Assembly: GCA_015064665.1 (NCBI GenBank)
Contig: SVRU01000030.1
Coordinates: 1-29,785, forward strand
Direction: 5' to 3'
DNA length: 29,785 nucleotides
Source: Oscillospiraceae bacterium
GTDB taxonomy: Bacteria; Bacillota_A; Clostridia; Oscillospirales; CAG-272
Both the position numbers and the translations under genes were made by a program. The notes below the pieces were generated by a model that had not been told where the DNA came from, ran no database searches, and worked only from the letters and a program-made list of their open reading frames with translations. Of this stretch, positions 1 through 9,172 are shown piece by piece. Within the stretch, counting starts at the first letter, position 1, and each line of letters opens with the position of its first letter.

Positions 1-3000
1 TGGTATTGCATACCTATAGGCATACCTTGGCTGTCGTAGAGATATACTGTTACGTTTCCGCTTGTTTCCTCAGCCATAATCTGAGAGCCGTTGAGATAAT
101 AGGTTGTTGTTACACCATTCTTGGTTTTAGACGTGCGAATTCCCTCGTCATTATAGGTGAAGGTAAAGATATGTCCGCCTTTTGTCGCTCCGGTTAGCTG
201 TCTTCCGGTCCACGTGAACGTATAGCTTGAGCCGTTATAATAGGACAAAGGATTGCCTATTGCATCATAAGTAATCGCCTGACCCCTGTAGCTTGTGAGC
301 AAATCGCCCCATGCTCCGCTTGAATATCCGTAGCTATACGTAGACGTTGCAGAAGTGGGGGTAGTGCCTGCCGCAGTAAGAGCATAGGTCTTTTTGCTGG
401 TTATATTACCTGCGTTGTCATAAGTGTAAACGTAGGTCTTATTAAGCAGTCCGTTATCCTCACGAAGAAGCTGACCGAGGTCGTCGTATACGTAGCGAAT
501 CTCCTGACCCGTGCTGTATACGACCTTGGTTATGTTTCCGTTTTGGTCGTAGGTATAGGTGTAGGTAAGAGCAGTTCCGCTGTTTACAGTGCTGGTGTAG
601 GTTTCTACGAGACTTGACGTTCTGTCGCTGTAGGTCTTGTAGGTGTAGCTTATCTGGTTATCGAACTTGGTTAACGAGCTTGAAGAGAGATAGAAATAAT
701 TGCGCTTGCTGCTTACTCTGTCATACTCGTCGTAATAGAAATACTCACGGCCGTTGGTTTTTTCGGTTATAAGCTGTACGTTTGAAAGTCTGCCGTCGTT
801 TTCATAGGAATACAAATAACGCCAGTTATAGAAATCGTTTTCCACTCCGTTATTCGTAAAATTGAGGTAGTAATAAACCGAACCTAACTCGCCCTTGTCG
901 TTATATGACAGATTAGCAGAAAAGTCGTGGTAATGGTCACCGTTTGCATACTCAATGAAACCTATAAGGCGGTTGTTGGTATCGTACTTATAAACGGTAC
1001 TTTTTTCATTTCCGTGATCTATGAGCTCGTGTATCTGTCCGTCCGAGGTATATTCATATTCATACGCGAGAGTTTTTTCCTCTGTACCCTTAGTATACCA
1101 TACTTCTGTCAAAAGTTCAATATCGTTATAAACGTATTCTACAATATATCCGTTGCCGTAGGTTATTTTTTGAAGCTTTCCGTTTCTTTCGGCATACGTA
1201 TATTCACAAAGCTCGTTATCTCCCGCGTTTACGGAGGTCGTGTTTCCGAATAAGTCATACGTAAAGGTATAAGTCGTTGAGTCGGTTATAATCTCAGAAA
1301 GAAGATTTTTTTCGTTATACGTATAGGAGACGTTTTCTGCTCCGGTAACCGCCGTGTAAGAATTCGAATTTACATAGCTTGCCGGCATTACTCCTATAAG
1401 ATTGCCCATATCATCATACGTATAGCAGATTCCGGTGTTTTCGCTAATATTTACAGAAGCGAGAAGCTGACCGTTTGAGCTATCGTAATAATATTGTATC
1501 TCAGTACCGAGGGAATCTATTTCCCAAGACAGAGCGCCGAAAATCTTTTCACCGCCGCCGACGCGGTACGAATATGCCGAGTATAGCTTTTTACTGCCCG
1601 AAAGCTGAGAGGAGCTATTGTCAAGAGGATAGGTTTCAACTCTCGTCGTAAGTCCGTAAGTATTATACGTATAAGCCGTTTTAATTTTAGGAGTCAGCGT
1701 TATTGCCGTTTCATGATTTTCCAGGTGGTCGGGATATTCTATATATCCGTTCCAGGTGAAATCGCACTCAACAACGGTTGACGGCTGATTCGATGCGGTA
1801 TACGTATAATCCGTCAGCTCACCTCTGTTGTTTGCTACTCTCTTAAGGTTGCGGTTATCGTAGTAATAGTAATATTCCTCGTAATAACGGTTTACCTTCT
1901 TTGCAAGCAAGCCATTCTCATAGTACGAGTATCTTTCAACGCTCTCTCCCGTAACTCCGGTTACGGAAATACCGTCAAAGAGCGCGTAGCCGTTAGGCTG
2001 GTAGGAATAGTCGCAGTAAACGTCTATTGCGTAAACGCAGCTGTAATCCTTTCCGTCAGCTACCTCCGGCTCGTACGCGGTGCTGAACGAGCCGCCCGTA
2101 AACTGCCAACCGGTGCAGTTAGGAGCAAAGTCGAAATAATACGGAACCTTTACGTAGGAATAGTTTGCGCCTTGGTAATACAGTACTTCAACACGGATTC
2201 TAAACGCCGCCCTGTCAGAATATACGGCACCCGCAGCCTTTCCGAAGCCGGATACGATATACTCCTCGTTTGCGTTACTTACGAAAGAAGCGCCGCTGTT
2301 ATACTGATCGAGAAGCGTGCTGCTTGCCTGATAGATTCTTTGCTTAAGGTATTTTGCATTATTAATAGATGCCGTGACCTTTGCCGAATTGCCAAAGGTC
2401 GTATTATCCGTCACAACGGTTACAGACTGCGAGCCGTCGGTGCTCCAATAGGTTGAAAGCGGTGTTACGGCACCTGCCGAATCCGTTCCCGAAGCTTCAA
2501 AGCTGCCGTAATTCACTAGGCTAAAGTCGCTTGCCCCGAGGTTGTTTTCGAGCATTACGCAGTCAACCTTAAAGTTAGGACTTGAGCCGACTCCTGTGTT
2601 TGCAGTCAGTTGAATAGTTACTTTCAGCGTGTCCGCTGTTTCGAGAGTGAACGAGGTTGAAAATACCGGCTTCGTTCCGTTTGAGTAGTTTTGGTTCAGC
2701 GAAAGCTGCTCGGTGTGAGAAAATCCCGTGCCAGCAACAGAGCTTACGCTGACCGTTGCCGTATATTTATCCGATACGGTCGTAGAATATTTTAGCGAGA
2801 GAGTATATTTACCCTCGCCAAGCTTAACGTACTGAGATAACGATGCCGGCTGGCTTGTTGTCGGAACAAACGAAGCGTAATACACACCGTCAAAATCCGA
2901 GATTATCGTATCCGCTTGAACGGTGCCCACCTTTTCCCAGTGCTGAAAATAGCCGTCAGACGTTATTTTTTCAAAGCTGCCGTTCAGAAGATAATTTACC

Positions 3001-5660
3001 GCAGAGCCGCCGAGTGTTGTCTGTTCCTTAAGATTGTTCTTTACGTTCTCCTGGGTTTCGTACTTTCCGACGGTTGCTCCGTAAACCTCGGTTCCGTTTT
3101 TAGAGTACGAATAAACGCTTTTGCTTCTTCCTTCACCGTCAAAGACGTATCTTGTCGTAATATCGTCGTCGGTATTCGGGAGCTCATCGTTTCCGCAGCT
3201 CACAACGTCGGTATAACCTACACCGTAGGTGTATGACAATTGCTGACCCTTTGTGTTTCCCGAAAGCTGAATCAAGGTCGTAACGCTGTTATTCGTCCAC
3301 TGATACTGGAAGCGTTGAACGGCAAGCAAATCGTTTACGTAGGTAAGGCATCCGTAATAGTCGTAGGTATAGGTTGCCGAAGCATCTACTGTAATATTCG
3401 TCGTATTGCTTGCGGACGAAGCAAAGTTATCCCAGTTTGTAAGCGTTACGGAAGAGTTTCCGTGAGCATAATCTATCTGTCTTAAGTACTTTTGAGTTGT
3501 AGTGGATATACTTCCTGTGCTTGTTGCCGAATATCTGAACACGACAGCATCTTTACTCGTTGAATTATATATCATTTTCAACCGTCCGGTCGAATAGTAA
3601 TATAAATTGAGAAAGTCAATTTGTGTCAGTCCATTAGGCTTAATGGATACTTTGGTAGGTCTTATCGACGAATCAAAGGTGAATATTACTGCGTTTCCGT
3701 TTCTGTCGGTTATCTTCGTAAGATACCAGCCGCCAAGCCCGTCACCGTAGGAATTTGAGTATTTTGTAAAGGTTCTCTTGGTTTTGTTATCGTCGGTTAT
3801 TTCTATGCTTCCGTCCGAGAGAACGGTAAGAGTTTTTTGCAAGCCGTTTTCGTCTGCGTAAACGCCCGTGCTTTCGTCGTATAAGTGAAAGCCGTGTTCG
3901 GTTCCGTCAGCATCTGCGTATACGTAGTAGTAAACGTAGTCACCGTTGTTGTTTGTATATTTTTTCTGTAAGACCGTTTCGCATATATTAAGCTTGAATC
4001 CCGCCGGCATATATTCGGTAACGTTTGCCGTTTCGGTATTCGTATACGTATAATACTTGTTTTTGAACGAGGAATCATACACGAGCGTCGGCGTATACGG
4101 CATAAGACTGTCGGTCGTTGAAAGAGTCGGGACTATGAAAGTCAGATTTCCGGTAGCAAGATTTATGCTTCCGCTGCCCGCAACGCCTACGCTATGAGAG
4201 GAATATGACCAATACGCCTCTGTTCCGCTCATGTTTTTGTAGGTAACCAAGAGAGTCGGTTCATCTGCGGCAGTCGGAGCTTCGTAGGAATAAAAGCTCG
4301 TATCGAGGAACGAGTCGTCATAACCCTGCAATGCGATTCCGTAATTTGTGCCGGCTTTCCACTTTTTGAAAAGAGGCGTTATATCCCAAGTATACCTTGC
4401 CTTGCCGTTAAGGTATGCATAATCGGTTACGGTATCGCTGATCCGACCTTTTGGGCTCGTCGTGCTGGTATGCTTATTCCACGTAAGCGTTGAATCCCAA
4501 GAGGTGAGCACCTCGTGCAAGCATACGTATCTGTAATAGGTATTTTGAGCACATTGGAAGCTTAATTCAGCCTTCGTAACGTATGCCGTGCTCGGAATAG
4601 TCGGCAAAGTAGTTGCACGCCAAAAAGCGATATCCGTTGATGACACGTACAACACCTCATCATACACGGATACGGTATCCGGTGTGTAGGAAGAAATGCT
4701 CAGGTCAACAGCGGATACGTTATAATTGACTATAGCCGGGTCAACCGTAACCGGAAAGGCTCTGTCAGCCGAATTCATCCATTCGCTTGACACGGTCACC
4801 GAGAGAGTGTATTTTCCGTTGCCGCCGCCCGAGAGAGTATACGCTCCGACTCCGCTTTCGGCATGGATTCCGTTTGCGTCGTAAATTACGGGAGCAGGTA
4901 TTACGTAATCGACCTCACCCGTCTTTGAGTCGGTCAGTTCAATACTTCCGGACTCCGTAAGAGCTGCGGTGAGTCCGTTAAGCTTAAGCTCGAAAGAAAA
5001 GATATATTCGCTCTTCTTTTCCTTAACTATTATGTTCTCTTTTATATTAAGCGACTGAACGACGTATTCAACGTCAACACCGTCAAGGATATCCTTGTAA
5101 ACGACACTTGATGACAGCTTTTCAAGATTCATCATCTTTTGAAGCTCGGTTGCGTCCTCGGCATCCTCACCGTTCGTTACCGAGCCTGCCGTGCCTTTTT
5201 TGGCTCCGTCAAGCGAAAGCTCTATTTTCTTGCTTCCGTCATGAAGAGTAAACAGGCTTCCGTTGCCTGTAATCTTTTTTGCAAATTTTATTCTTGCATT
5301 CTCATTTGCGAAAACGCCGCCGGACGCTTCGCGAAGAGAGTTATCTATATCCAGGAGCTTCCCGTTTCCGCCGTCGTAATGAACGGGGTAAGTATACTGC
5401 GCGGCAACGTAGCTTCCGTCAGAGAGCTTGAAGTGCTTTACGTTCTCTTCTCTTAATTCTTCCACTTCGTAAACGGGAAGACTAATTCCGGATACCGATT
5501 CCGACGCATCAGCCGATGCGCCGTCTTTTTTATTGCCAATATCCGATAAGGCATCAATAGTTTCGGCATATACAATGCTCGGTATTGCATAAAACAAAAT
5601 GAGCAATGAAAGCGCGAACGATACGAGTTTGGTTATTATTGTTGTCTTAGATTTTTGCAT
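1..5660 (-). CDS. Secreted RHS/YD-repeat protein, C-terminus outside window
   Basis: The frame is open from ATG at 5660 to the window edge and is the same frame at both ends, giving about 1,886 visible residues. The start follows AAGGAG. Residues 1-32 are a signal peptide (hydrophobic run, then VYA before Glu33). A DNRLRE-type domain lies near residues 340-440 (TSWDSTLTWNKH). YD/RHS repeats start near residue 640 (LTKITDRNGNAVIFTFD). Two carbohydrate-binding-like jelly-roll stretches follow near 890-1240 (NGSFEK, YGSFEAS). Dense YD repeats (YTYDQNGNITKV, YDDLGQLLRE) then run to the edge, where YLYDSQGMPIGMQY marks the start of the RHS core. In the family the core forms a shell and the variable C-terminus is often a toxin. 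That part is not in the window, so toxin identity and any immunity gene cannot be judged. Likely exported to the cell surface. Confidence 0.92.
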   Translation of the reverse strand, partial: MQKSKTTIITKLVSFALSLLILFYAIPSIVYAETIDALSDIGNKKDGASADASESVSGISLPVYEVEELREENVKHFKLSDGSYVAAQYTYPVHYDGGNGKLLDIDNSLREASGGVFANENARIKFAKKITGNGSLFTLHDGSKKIELSLDGAKKGTAGSVTNGEDAEDATELQKMMNLEKLSSSVVYKDILDGVDVEYVVQSLNIKENIIVKEKKSEYIFSFELKLNGLTAALTESGSIELTDSKTGEVDYVIPAPVIYDANGIHAESGVGAYTLSGGGNGKYTLSVTVSSEWMNSADRAFPVTVDPAIVNYNVSAVDLSISSYTPDTVSVYDEVLYVSSTDIAFWRATTLPTIPSTAYVTKAELSFQCAQNTYYRYVCLHEVLTSWDSTLTWNKHTSTTSPKGRISDTVTDYAYLNGKARYTWDITPLFKKWKAGTNYGIALQGYDDSFLDTSFYSYEAPTAADEPTLLVTYKNMSGTEAYWSYSSHSVGVAGSGSINLATGNLTFIVPTLSTTDSLMPYTPTLVYDSSFKNKYYTYTNTETANVTEYMPAGFKLNICETVLQKKYTNNNGDYVYYYVYADADGTEHGFHLYDESTGVYADENGLQKTLTVLSDGSIEITDDNKTKRTFTKYSNSYGDGLGGWYLTKITDRNGNAVIFTFDSSIRPTKVSIKPNGLTQIDFLNLYYYSTGRLKMIYNSTSKDAVVFRYSATSTGSISTTTQKYLRQIDYAHGNSSVTLTNWDNFASSASNTTNITVDASATYTYDYYGCLTYVNDLLAVQRFQYQWTNNSVTTLIQLSGNTKGQQLSYTYGVGYTDVVSCGNDELPNTDDDITTRYVFDGEGRSKSVYSYSKNGTEVYGATVGKYETQENVKNNLKEQTTLGGSAVNYLLNGSFEKITSDGYFQHWEKVGTVQADTIISDFDGVYYASFVPTTSQPASLSQYVKLGEGKYTLSLKYSTTVSDKYTATVSVSSVAGTGFSHTEQLSLNQNYSNGTKPVFSTSFTLETADTLKVTIQLTANTGVGSSPNFKVDCVMLENNLGASDFSLVNYGSFEASGTDSAGAVTPLSTYWSTDGSQSVTVVTDNTTFGNSAKVTASINNAKYLKQRIYQASSTLLDQYNSGASFVSNANEEYIVSGFGKAAGAVYSDRAAFRIRVEVLYYQGANYSYVKVPYYFDFAPNCTGWQFTGGSFSTAYEPEVADGKDYSCVYAIDVYCDYSYQPNGYALFDGISVTGVTGESVERYSYYENGLLAKKVNRYYEEYYYYYDNRNLKRVANNRGELTDYTYTASNQPSTVVECDFTWNGYIEYPDHLENHETAITLTPKIKTAYTYNTYGLTTRVETYPLDNSSSQLSGSKKLYSAYSYRVGGGEKIFGALSWEIDSLGTEIQYYYDSSNGQLLASVNISENTGICYTYDDMGNLIGVMPASYVNSNSYTAVTGAENVSYTYNEKNLLSEIITDSTTYTFTYDLFGNTTSVNAGDNELCEYTYAERNGKLQKITYGNGYIVEYVYNDIELLTEVWYTKGTEEKTLAYEYEYTSDGQIHELIDHGNEKSTVYKYDTNNRLIGFIEYANGDHYHDFSANLSYNDKGELGSVYYYLNFTNNGVENDFYNWRYLYSYENDGRLSNVQLITEKTNGREYFYYDEYDRVSSKRNYFYLSSSSLTKFDNQISYTYKTYSDRTSSLVETYTSTVNSGTALTYTYTYDQNGNITKVVYSTGQEIRYVYDDLGQLLREDNGLLNKTYVYTYDNAGNITSKKTYALTAAGTTPTSATSTYSYGYSSGAWGDLLTSYRGQAITYDAIGNPLSYYNGSSYTFTWTGRQLTGATKGGHIFTFTYNDEGIRTSKTKNGVTTTYYLNGSQIMAEETSGNVTVYLYDSQGMPIGMQY

Positions 5661-5722
5661 ATACTAAGCTCCTTTCTTTATTTTTAATTGTGGTTTAACG
5701 TCATGCAAAAACATTCTTTTCT

Positions 5723-5734
5723 TTATCTGTTCAT
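5723..5734 (-). promoter_or_regulatory. Three-codon leader ORF (MNR-stop) before the RHS gene
   Basis: In the leader of the RHS gene, a full AAGGAGG (5743-5749) sits 8 nt before ATG-AAC-AGA-TAA. A second, 16-codon frame (MFLHDVKPQLKIKKGA) begins just after it and ends next to the RHS start. Whether either is translated is inference. They could affect translation of the giant gene, or be the remnant of a lost gene start. Confidence 0.35.
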
Positions 5735-5770
5735 TGGCGTATCCTCCTTGTTCCTTGTCTTTTCAGCCTC

Positions 5771-5799
5771 ATTATATCAAAGCAAAAGAGCTCTGTAAA
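5771..5799 (-). promoter_or_regulatory. Sigma-A-type promoter of the RHS gene
   Basis: TTTACA at 5794-5799 and TATAAT at 5771-5776 are separated by 17 bp, reading towards the RHS gene. The predicted leader is about 100 nt long. Confidence 0.6.
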
Positions 5800-5877
5800 G
5801 TATTTTTTGTCGCTTTTTGGGGTGCGCGAAAAAGTTCGTGAAATCTATACAAAACCGATTGTGCATTTTAACGAGGC

Positions 5878-5942
5878 AAAAATTGACATCAGAGCGAAGA
5901 TTCCGCAAAAAATACGGATTCTTCGCTCTGATGTCAATTTTT
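5878..5942 (-). terminator. Long 28-bp hairpin after the BspA-like lipoprotein gene
   Basis: Arms 5878-5905 and 5915-5942 are reverse complements with one mismatch, around a 9-nt loop. On the minus strand it starts 10 nt after the lipoprotein stop and ends in TTTTT, so it can act as a terminator. The stem is about twice the usual terminator length. Confidence 0.75.
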
Positions 5943-5952
5943 GACGGCTGTT

Positions 5953-8040
5953 TTAGCCGTTTCCGGATTGGTCTTCGGTTTTATGAGCCCAAATGACAGC
6001 GCAATCGTATTCAAGGTTTTTGTTCCAGGTCTCTGCCCAGCCCTCAGGCATTTTGGGAGCTTCGCAATAAATGGTCACGTTTGCGCAATATTCAAACGCC
6101 CATACACCGACGGTCGCTACGCTGTTCGGTATAAACATACTCTTAAGAGCGGTGCAACCCGAGAATGCAGATGCTCCGATTGAGGTTACGGTGTTCGGTA
6201 TAGTCATACTCTGAATCGTGCTGCATGCAACGAATGCAGACGGACCGATCGTCACAAGGCCGGTCGGCAAATCTATGCTTCTGAGACTTTGACAGCCCAT
6301 AAACGCACCCTCACCGATGGCAGTAATCTTGCTTGGCATCTCTACGCTCTTCATAACCTTGCAGTTATAGAACGCTCTTTTATGAATTTCGATTACGTTG
6401 CCGGGAATTTTGATTTCCTTAAGGCTTGCGCAGCCGGCAAACACAGCCTCGTTTATTACTGTTATAGGATGCGGAAGAGTTGCTTTTTCAAGGCTTATGC
6501 AATAGTAGAATGCAGATGCCTCAAGCTCGGTTACACTGCTTGGAATTTCCACGATTCTAAGCGCTTTACAGTGCGCGAATGCGCTCGCACCGACCGTTGC
6601 CAAACCGTGCGGCAGCGATATACTCTCAAGAGATTCGCAGTTTGAGAATGCATACGGCATAATAACTCTGCAATCGTCGCTTACGGCGGCGGAGGTTATC
6701 TCCTTATTTTCTGCCTTTACCAAAACAAGACACGGTTTATACTGATTTCCAATATAAAGCGCATTTTCATGCGCGGTGAATTCAAGACTTGAACAACCTT
6801 CAAATGCAGATTTTCCAATCGCCTTTACACTGTCGGGTATTGATATACCGTCAAGATTTGCGCACTTCAAAAACGCGCTCTCTCCAATCGAAGCAAGATT
6901 GCTTGAAAGCTCTATTGACGTAAGATTTTTGCAGGACTCGAACACCGAGTTGCCGATTGAAGTTACGGTATTTGGAACAACTATACTCGTAAGAGCTTCG
7001 CAGTATGCGAAAGCAGAATTGCCTATTGCCGTCACGGCAGTCGGTATAGTAATTGCGTTAAGCTTTTTGCAGTTTTGGAAAAGCGAATCACTAAGCGCGG
7101 TAACACCACTCGGAAGAGTTATACTTACAAGGCTTTCGCAGGATTCAAACGCAGATGCGCCGATAGCGGTTGCTCCGCTTGGAAGCTGTACGCTCTCAAG
7201 CGCCGTGCATCCCATAAAGGTGTTAGCGCAGATTTCCGTAACGCCGCTCGGTATGCTTACGCTTTTAAGACCTACGCAGGACTCAAAAGCAGAGTTTCCG
7301 ATTGATTTTACACTGTCTGAAATAGCTACGCTTTCAAGATTTTCACAGGATTCAAACGCAGACGAAAGAATGAATCTGCAAGAGTCGTTAACCGTAGCCG
7401 CGGTTATATTCTTGCTTTCGGCTTTTACCAAAGCAAGATAAGAATTATCTTTGTTTCCTAAGTAAAGCGCACCGCCGTGCTCAGCGTATTGAAGACTTGA
7501 GCATCCGTCGAATGCCGATTTTCCTATTGACGTTACGGCGCTTGGTAGGTTTATGCTCTCAAGCTTTATGCATCTTGAAAATGCAGTGTCGCCGATTGAA
7601 GTCACGTCGTTTGGCAAAGTTATTTTTTCAACGTTTGCGCAACCTGTGAACGCGCCTTCGCCGATTACGGTTATGCTGTCGGGAATAATAACTTCGGTAA
7701 ACTTCGAATTACGGAAACCGAATTCATCAATTTCATTTACGGGCTTGCCTTTATAGGTTAAAGGAATAACGACCTTTGTAAGAAGCGTAGCGTCACCCGA
7801 GCTTACGGAATACGTGCCGTCCTCTTTTTCATAAAAGCCAAGCCCTTGGGGATTGGGATTGGAGTCAACGCTGTCGGTCGAGCTTGCTTTCACGACGGTC
7901 TTTTCACCGTCAATAACCCAATACAAATCATCGCTTATCGCGATGGGCGGAGCGTCGCCGTTATCTATCGGGTTATCAAAACAAGAAAACAAAGCAAACG
8001 AGAGTACTATGCACATAACTGCTAAAAAGGCTTTTTTCAT
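5953..8040 (-). CDS. BspA-type leucine-rich repeat lipoprotein
   Basis: This is a 695-residue protein. A lipoprotein signal (MKKAFLAVMCIVLSFALFSC) has its lipobox cysteine at residue 20, so membrane anchoring is expected. From about residue 100 almost the whole protein is a tandem of roughly 23-residue LRR_5/BspA repeats of the form AF.GC..L..I.IP..V..IG, typical of surface adhesins and other secreted Firmicutes/Bacteroidetes proteins. Two similar non-LRR inserts interrupt the solenoid, near residues 186-225 (ALYLGNKDNSYLALVKAE) and 425-465 (ALYIGNQYKPCLVLVKAE). Each is followed by a DDCR/DSCR motif and the next repeat. No sortase signal is visible and the C-terminus is short and polar. RBS GAGGAAA precedes the ATG. 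The gene has its own promoter and a hairpin terminator. The ligand is unknown. Confidence 0.93.
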   Translation of the reverse strand: MKKAFLAVMCIVLSFALFSCFDNPIDNGDAPPIAISDDLYWVIDGEKTVVKASSTDSVDSNPNPQGLGFYEKEDGTYSVSSGDATLLTKVVIPLTYKGKPVNEIDEFGFRNSKFTEVIIPDSITVIGEGAFTGCANVEKITLPNDVTSIGDTAFSRCIKLESINLPSAVTSIGKSAFDGCSSLQYAEHGGALYLGNKDNSYLALVKAESKNITAATVNDSCRFILSSAFESCENLESVAISDSVKSIGNSAFESCVGLKSVSIPSGVTEICANTFMGCTALESVQLPSGATAIGASAFESCESLVSITLPSGVTALSDSLFQNCKKLNAITIPTAVTAIGNSAFAYCEALTSIVVPNTVTSIGNSVFESCKNLTSIELSSNLASIGESAFLKCANLDGISIPDSVKAIGKSAFEGCSSLEFTAHENALYIGNQYKPCLVLVKAENKEITSAAVSDDCRVIMPYAFSNCESLESISLPHGLATVGASAFAHCKALRIVEIPSSVTELEASAFYYCISLEKATLPHPITVINEAVFAGCASLKEIKIPGNVIEIHKRAFYNCKVMKSVEMPSKITAIGEGAFMGCQSLRSIDLPTGLVTIGPSAFVACSTIQSMTIPNTVTSIGASAFSGCTALKSMFIPNSVATVGVWAFEYCANVTIYCEAPKMPEGWAETWNKNLEYDCAVIWAHKTEDQSGNG

Positions 8041-8073
8041 CGTAATTTCCTCTGTTTTTATTACTTTCCATTA

Positions 8074-8103
8074 ATTATACACTTTTATTTAGGACTTTGT
8101 CAA
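8074..8103 (-). promoter_or_regulatory. Promoter of the BspA-like lipoprotein gene
   Basis: TTGACA (8098-8103) and TATAAT (8074-8079), both perfect hexamers with an 18-bp spacer, read into the lipoprotein gene. Confidence 0.8.
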
Positions 8104-8249
8104 GCATTTTAAAGGTTTGTTTCTAAAAGCCGAGAATATTTGTGCAATATAGTCAAAAGAAAAGGTTTTTATTTGGTTTATTCTAACTCACGCGAAGTCT
8201 GTCCGTCTGCCGATGCAAAAACGGACGAAGGATATTTTTTCTTGTTTAC

Positions 8250-8279
8250 TGAATAAATTCCGTCGAAAATGAGAAAATA
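8250..8279 (+). promoter_or_regulatory. Possible sporulation-type (sigma-F-like) promoter before the M23 gene
   Basis: TGAATA (8250-8255), 15 bp, then GAGAAAATA (8271-8279). This is only a loose match to the sigma-F/G patterns known from Bacillus, and no good sigma-A promoter was seen here. It is listed because SpoIIQ genes are normally sigma-F controlled. A chance AT-rich match is quite possible. Confidence 0.22.
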
Positions 8280-8309
8280 CATATAGATTTCAAAGGAAAG
8301 GACAAGAAA

Positions 8310-9008
8310 ATGGAAAAGAAATTTAAATTCAGTGAAAATCCAACGCTGGCAAAAACTATTTACAGCGCAATCATCGCCGTTCTTTGTATTACGGCTATCG
8401 TTGTTGGAATCGTTGCCGCAAACAACAGAAAGAAGGACGGACCCGCGGATAACAACCCACCCTTATCAAGCGATGAAAACAACGCTACAAACCAAACACC
8501 CGATGACACAGAGGGAGAAAAGCCTGATGAAAATAAGGGTGCAACCGAGGAAAAGCTCAGTTTTATCTCTCCTGTTTCAGGCAAAATCATAAAGGCGCAC
8601 AGCACGAGCGTTCCCGCTTATTCAGCAACGCTTGAAGCCTGGAAAATACACACGGGGATAGACGTTTCCACGGAAGAAGGCGCTGACGTTTTTGCGGTTG
8701 AGGAGGGCGAGGTTACGAAGGTATTTTCACACCCGATGCTTGGCAATACGGTTGAAATAACACACGAGGGCGGAATAGTTTCGCGCTATTCGAACCTATC
8801 CGCAAACGGTCTGCCCACCGTTGGTACGGTAGTTGATTCGGGCGCAAAAATAGGCTGTGTCGGTGACAGCGCAATATCTGAACTTGCAGACGAAGCGCAT
8901 CTTCATTTTGAGATGCTTGTTAACGACAGCTCCGTAAATCCGCTTGATTATATTTCCGACGATGCAAAAAAAGCTTCTCTCGGAATTGACGAGGGCGAAG
9001 CGGCATAA
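8310..9008 (+). CDS. Membrane-anchored M23 metallopeptidase, SpoIIQ-like
   Basis: This is a 232-residue protein with one N-terminal transmembrane segment (about residues 16-36), a low-complexity Asp/Glu/Asn linker (40-82), and a C-terminal M23/LytM domain (about 84-215). The zinc-site residues are visible: His114 and Asp118 in HTGID, His152 in THEGG, and His199 in HLHFEM, so the domain looks catalytically complete. The size, single anchor and AHLHFEM motif resemble SpoIIQ, the forespore half of the SpoIIQ-SpoIIIAH channel of endospore formers. In clostridia SpoIIQ keeps the zinc ligands, whereas Bacillus subtilis SpoIIQ does not. The SpoIIQ assignment is inference; a vegetative cell-wall hydrolase is the alternative. 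RBS AAAGGAAAGGA precedes the ATG. The gene is monocistronic and is followed by a strong terminator. Confidence 0.85.
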   Translation: MEKKFKFSENPTLAKTIYSAIIAVLCITAIVVGIVAANNRKKDGPADNNPPLSSDENNATNQTPDDTEGEKPDENKGATEEKLSFISPVSGKIIKAHSTSVPAYSATLEAWKIHTGIDVSTEEGADVFAVEEGEVTKVFSHPMLGNTVEITHEGGIVSRYSNLSANGLPTVGTVVDSGAKIGCVGDSAISELADEAHLHFEMLVNDSSVNPLDYISDDAKKASLGIDEGEAA

Positions 9009-9014
9009 AAAAAG

Positions 9015-9058
9015 AAAATGGTTAGGCGACTTTTCGGTATTAAAGCCTGACCATTTTT
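9015..9058 (+). terminator. Terminator after the M23 peptidase gene
   Basis: A 13-bp stem (9015-9027 with 9045-9057, one G-T pair) and a 17-nt loop, followed by a T-rich run. Confidence 0.85.
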
Positions 9059-9113
9059 ATGCTTTTTTCGGTCCCTCTTTTTTGTCTTGTTTTGCCTTTT
9101 TTTCTCAAAGCTC

Positions 9114-9142
9114 TTGAATTTTTTCTTTCTGCGTGGTATAAT
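9114..9142 (+). promoter_or_regulatory. Promoter of homoserine dehydrogenase
   Basis: TTGAAT (9114-9119), 17-bp spacer, TATAAT (9137-9142). It lies inside the longer open frame that begins at 9059, which is the main reason for placing the gene start at 9173. Confidence 0.78.
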
Positions 9143-9172
9143 TACTCTAAATATTCGGTATTGGAGAAAAAA

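Noticed and set aside
6776..7441. 221-codon plus-strand open frame
   Set aside because: It is antisense to the BspA-like lipoprotein; its repeats mirror the repeats of that gene and it has no ribosome site.
9059..9172. N-terminal extension of homoserine dehydrogenase
   Set aside because: It contains the promoter and overlaps the preceding terminator; GGAG precedes ATG 9173.
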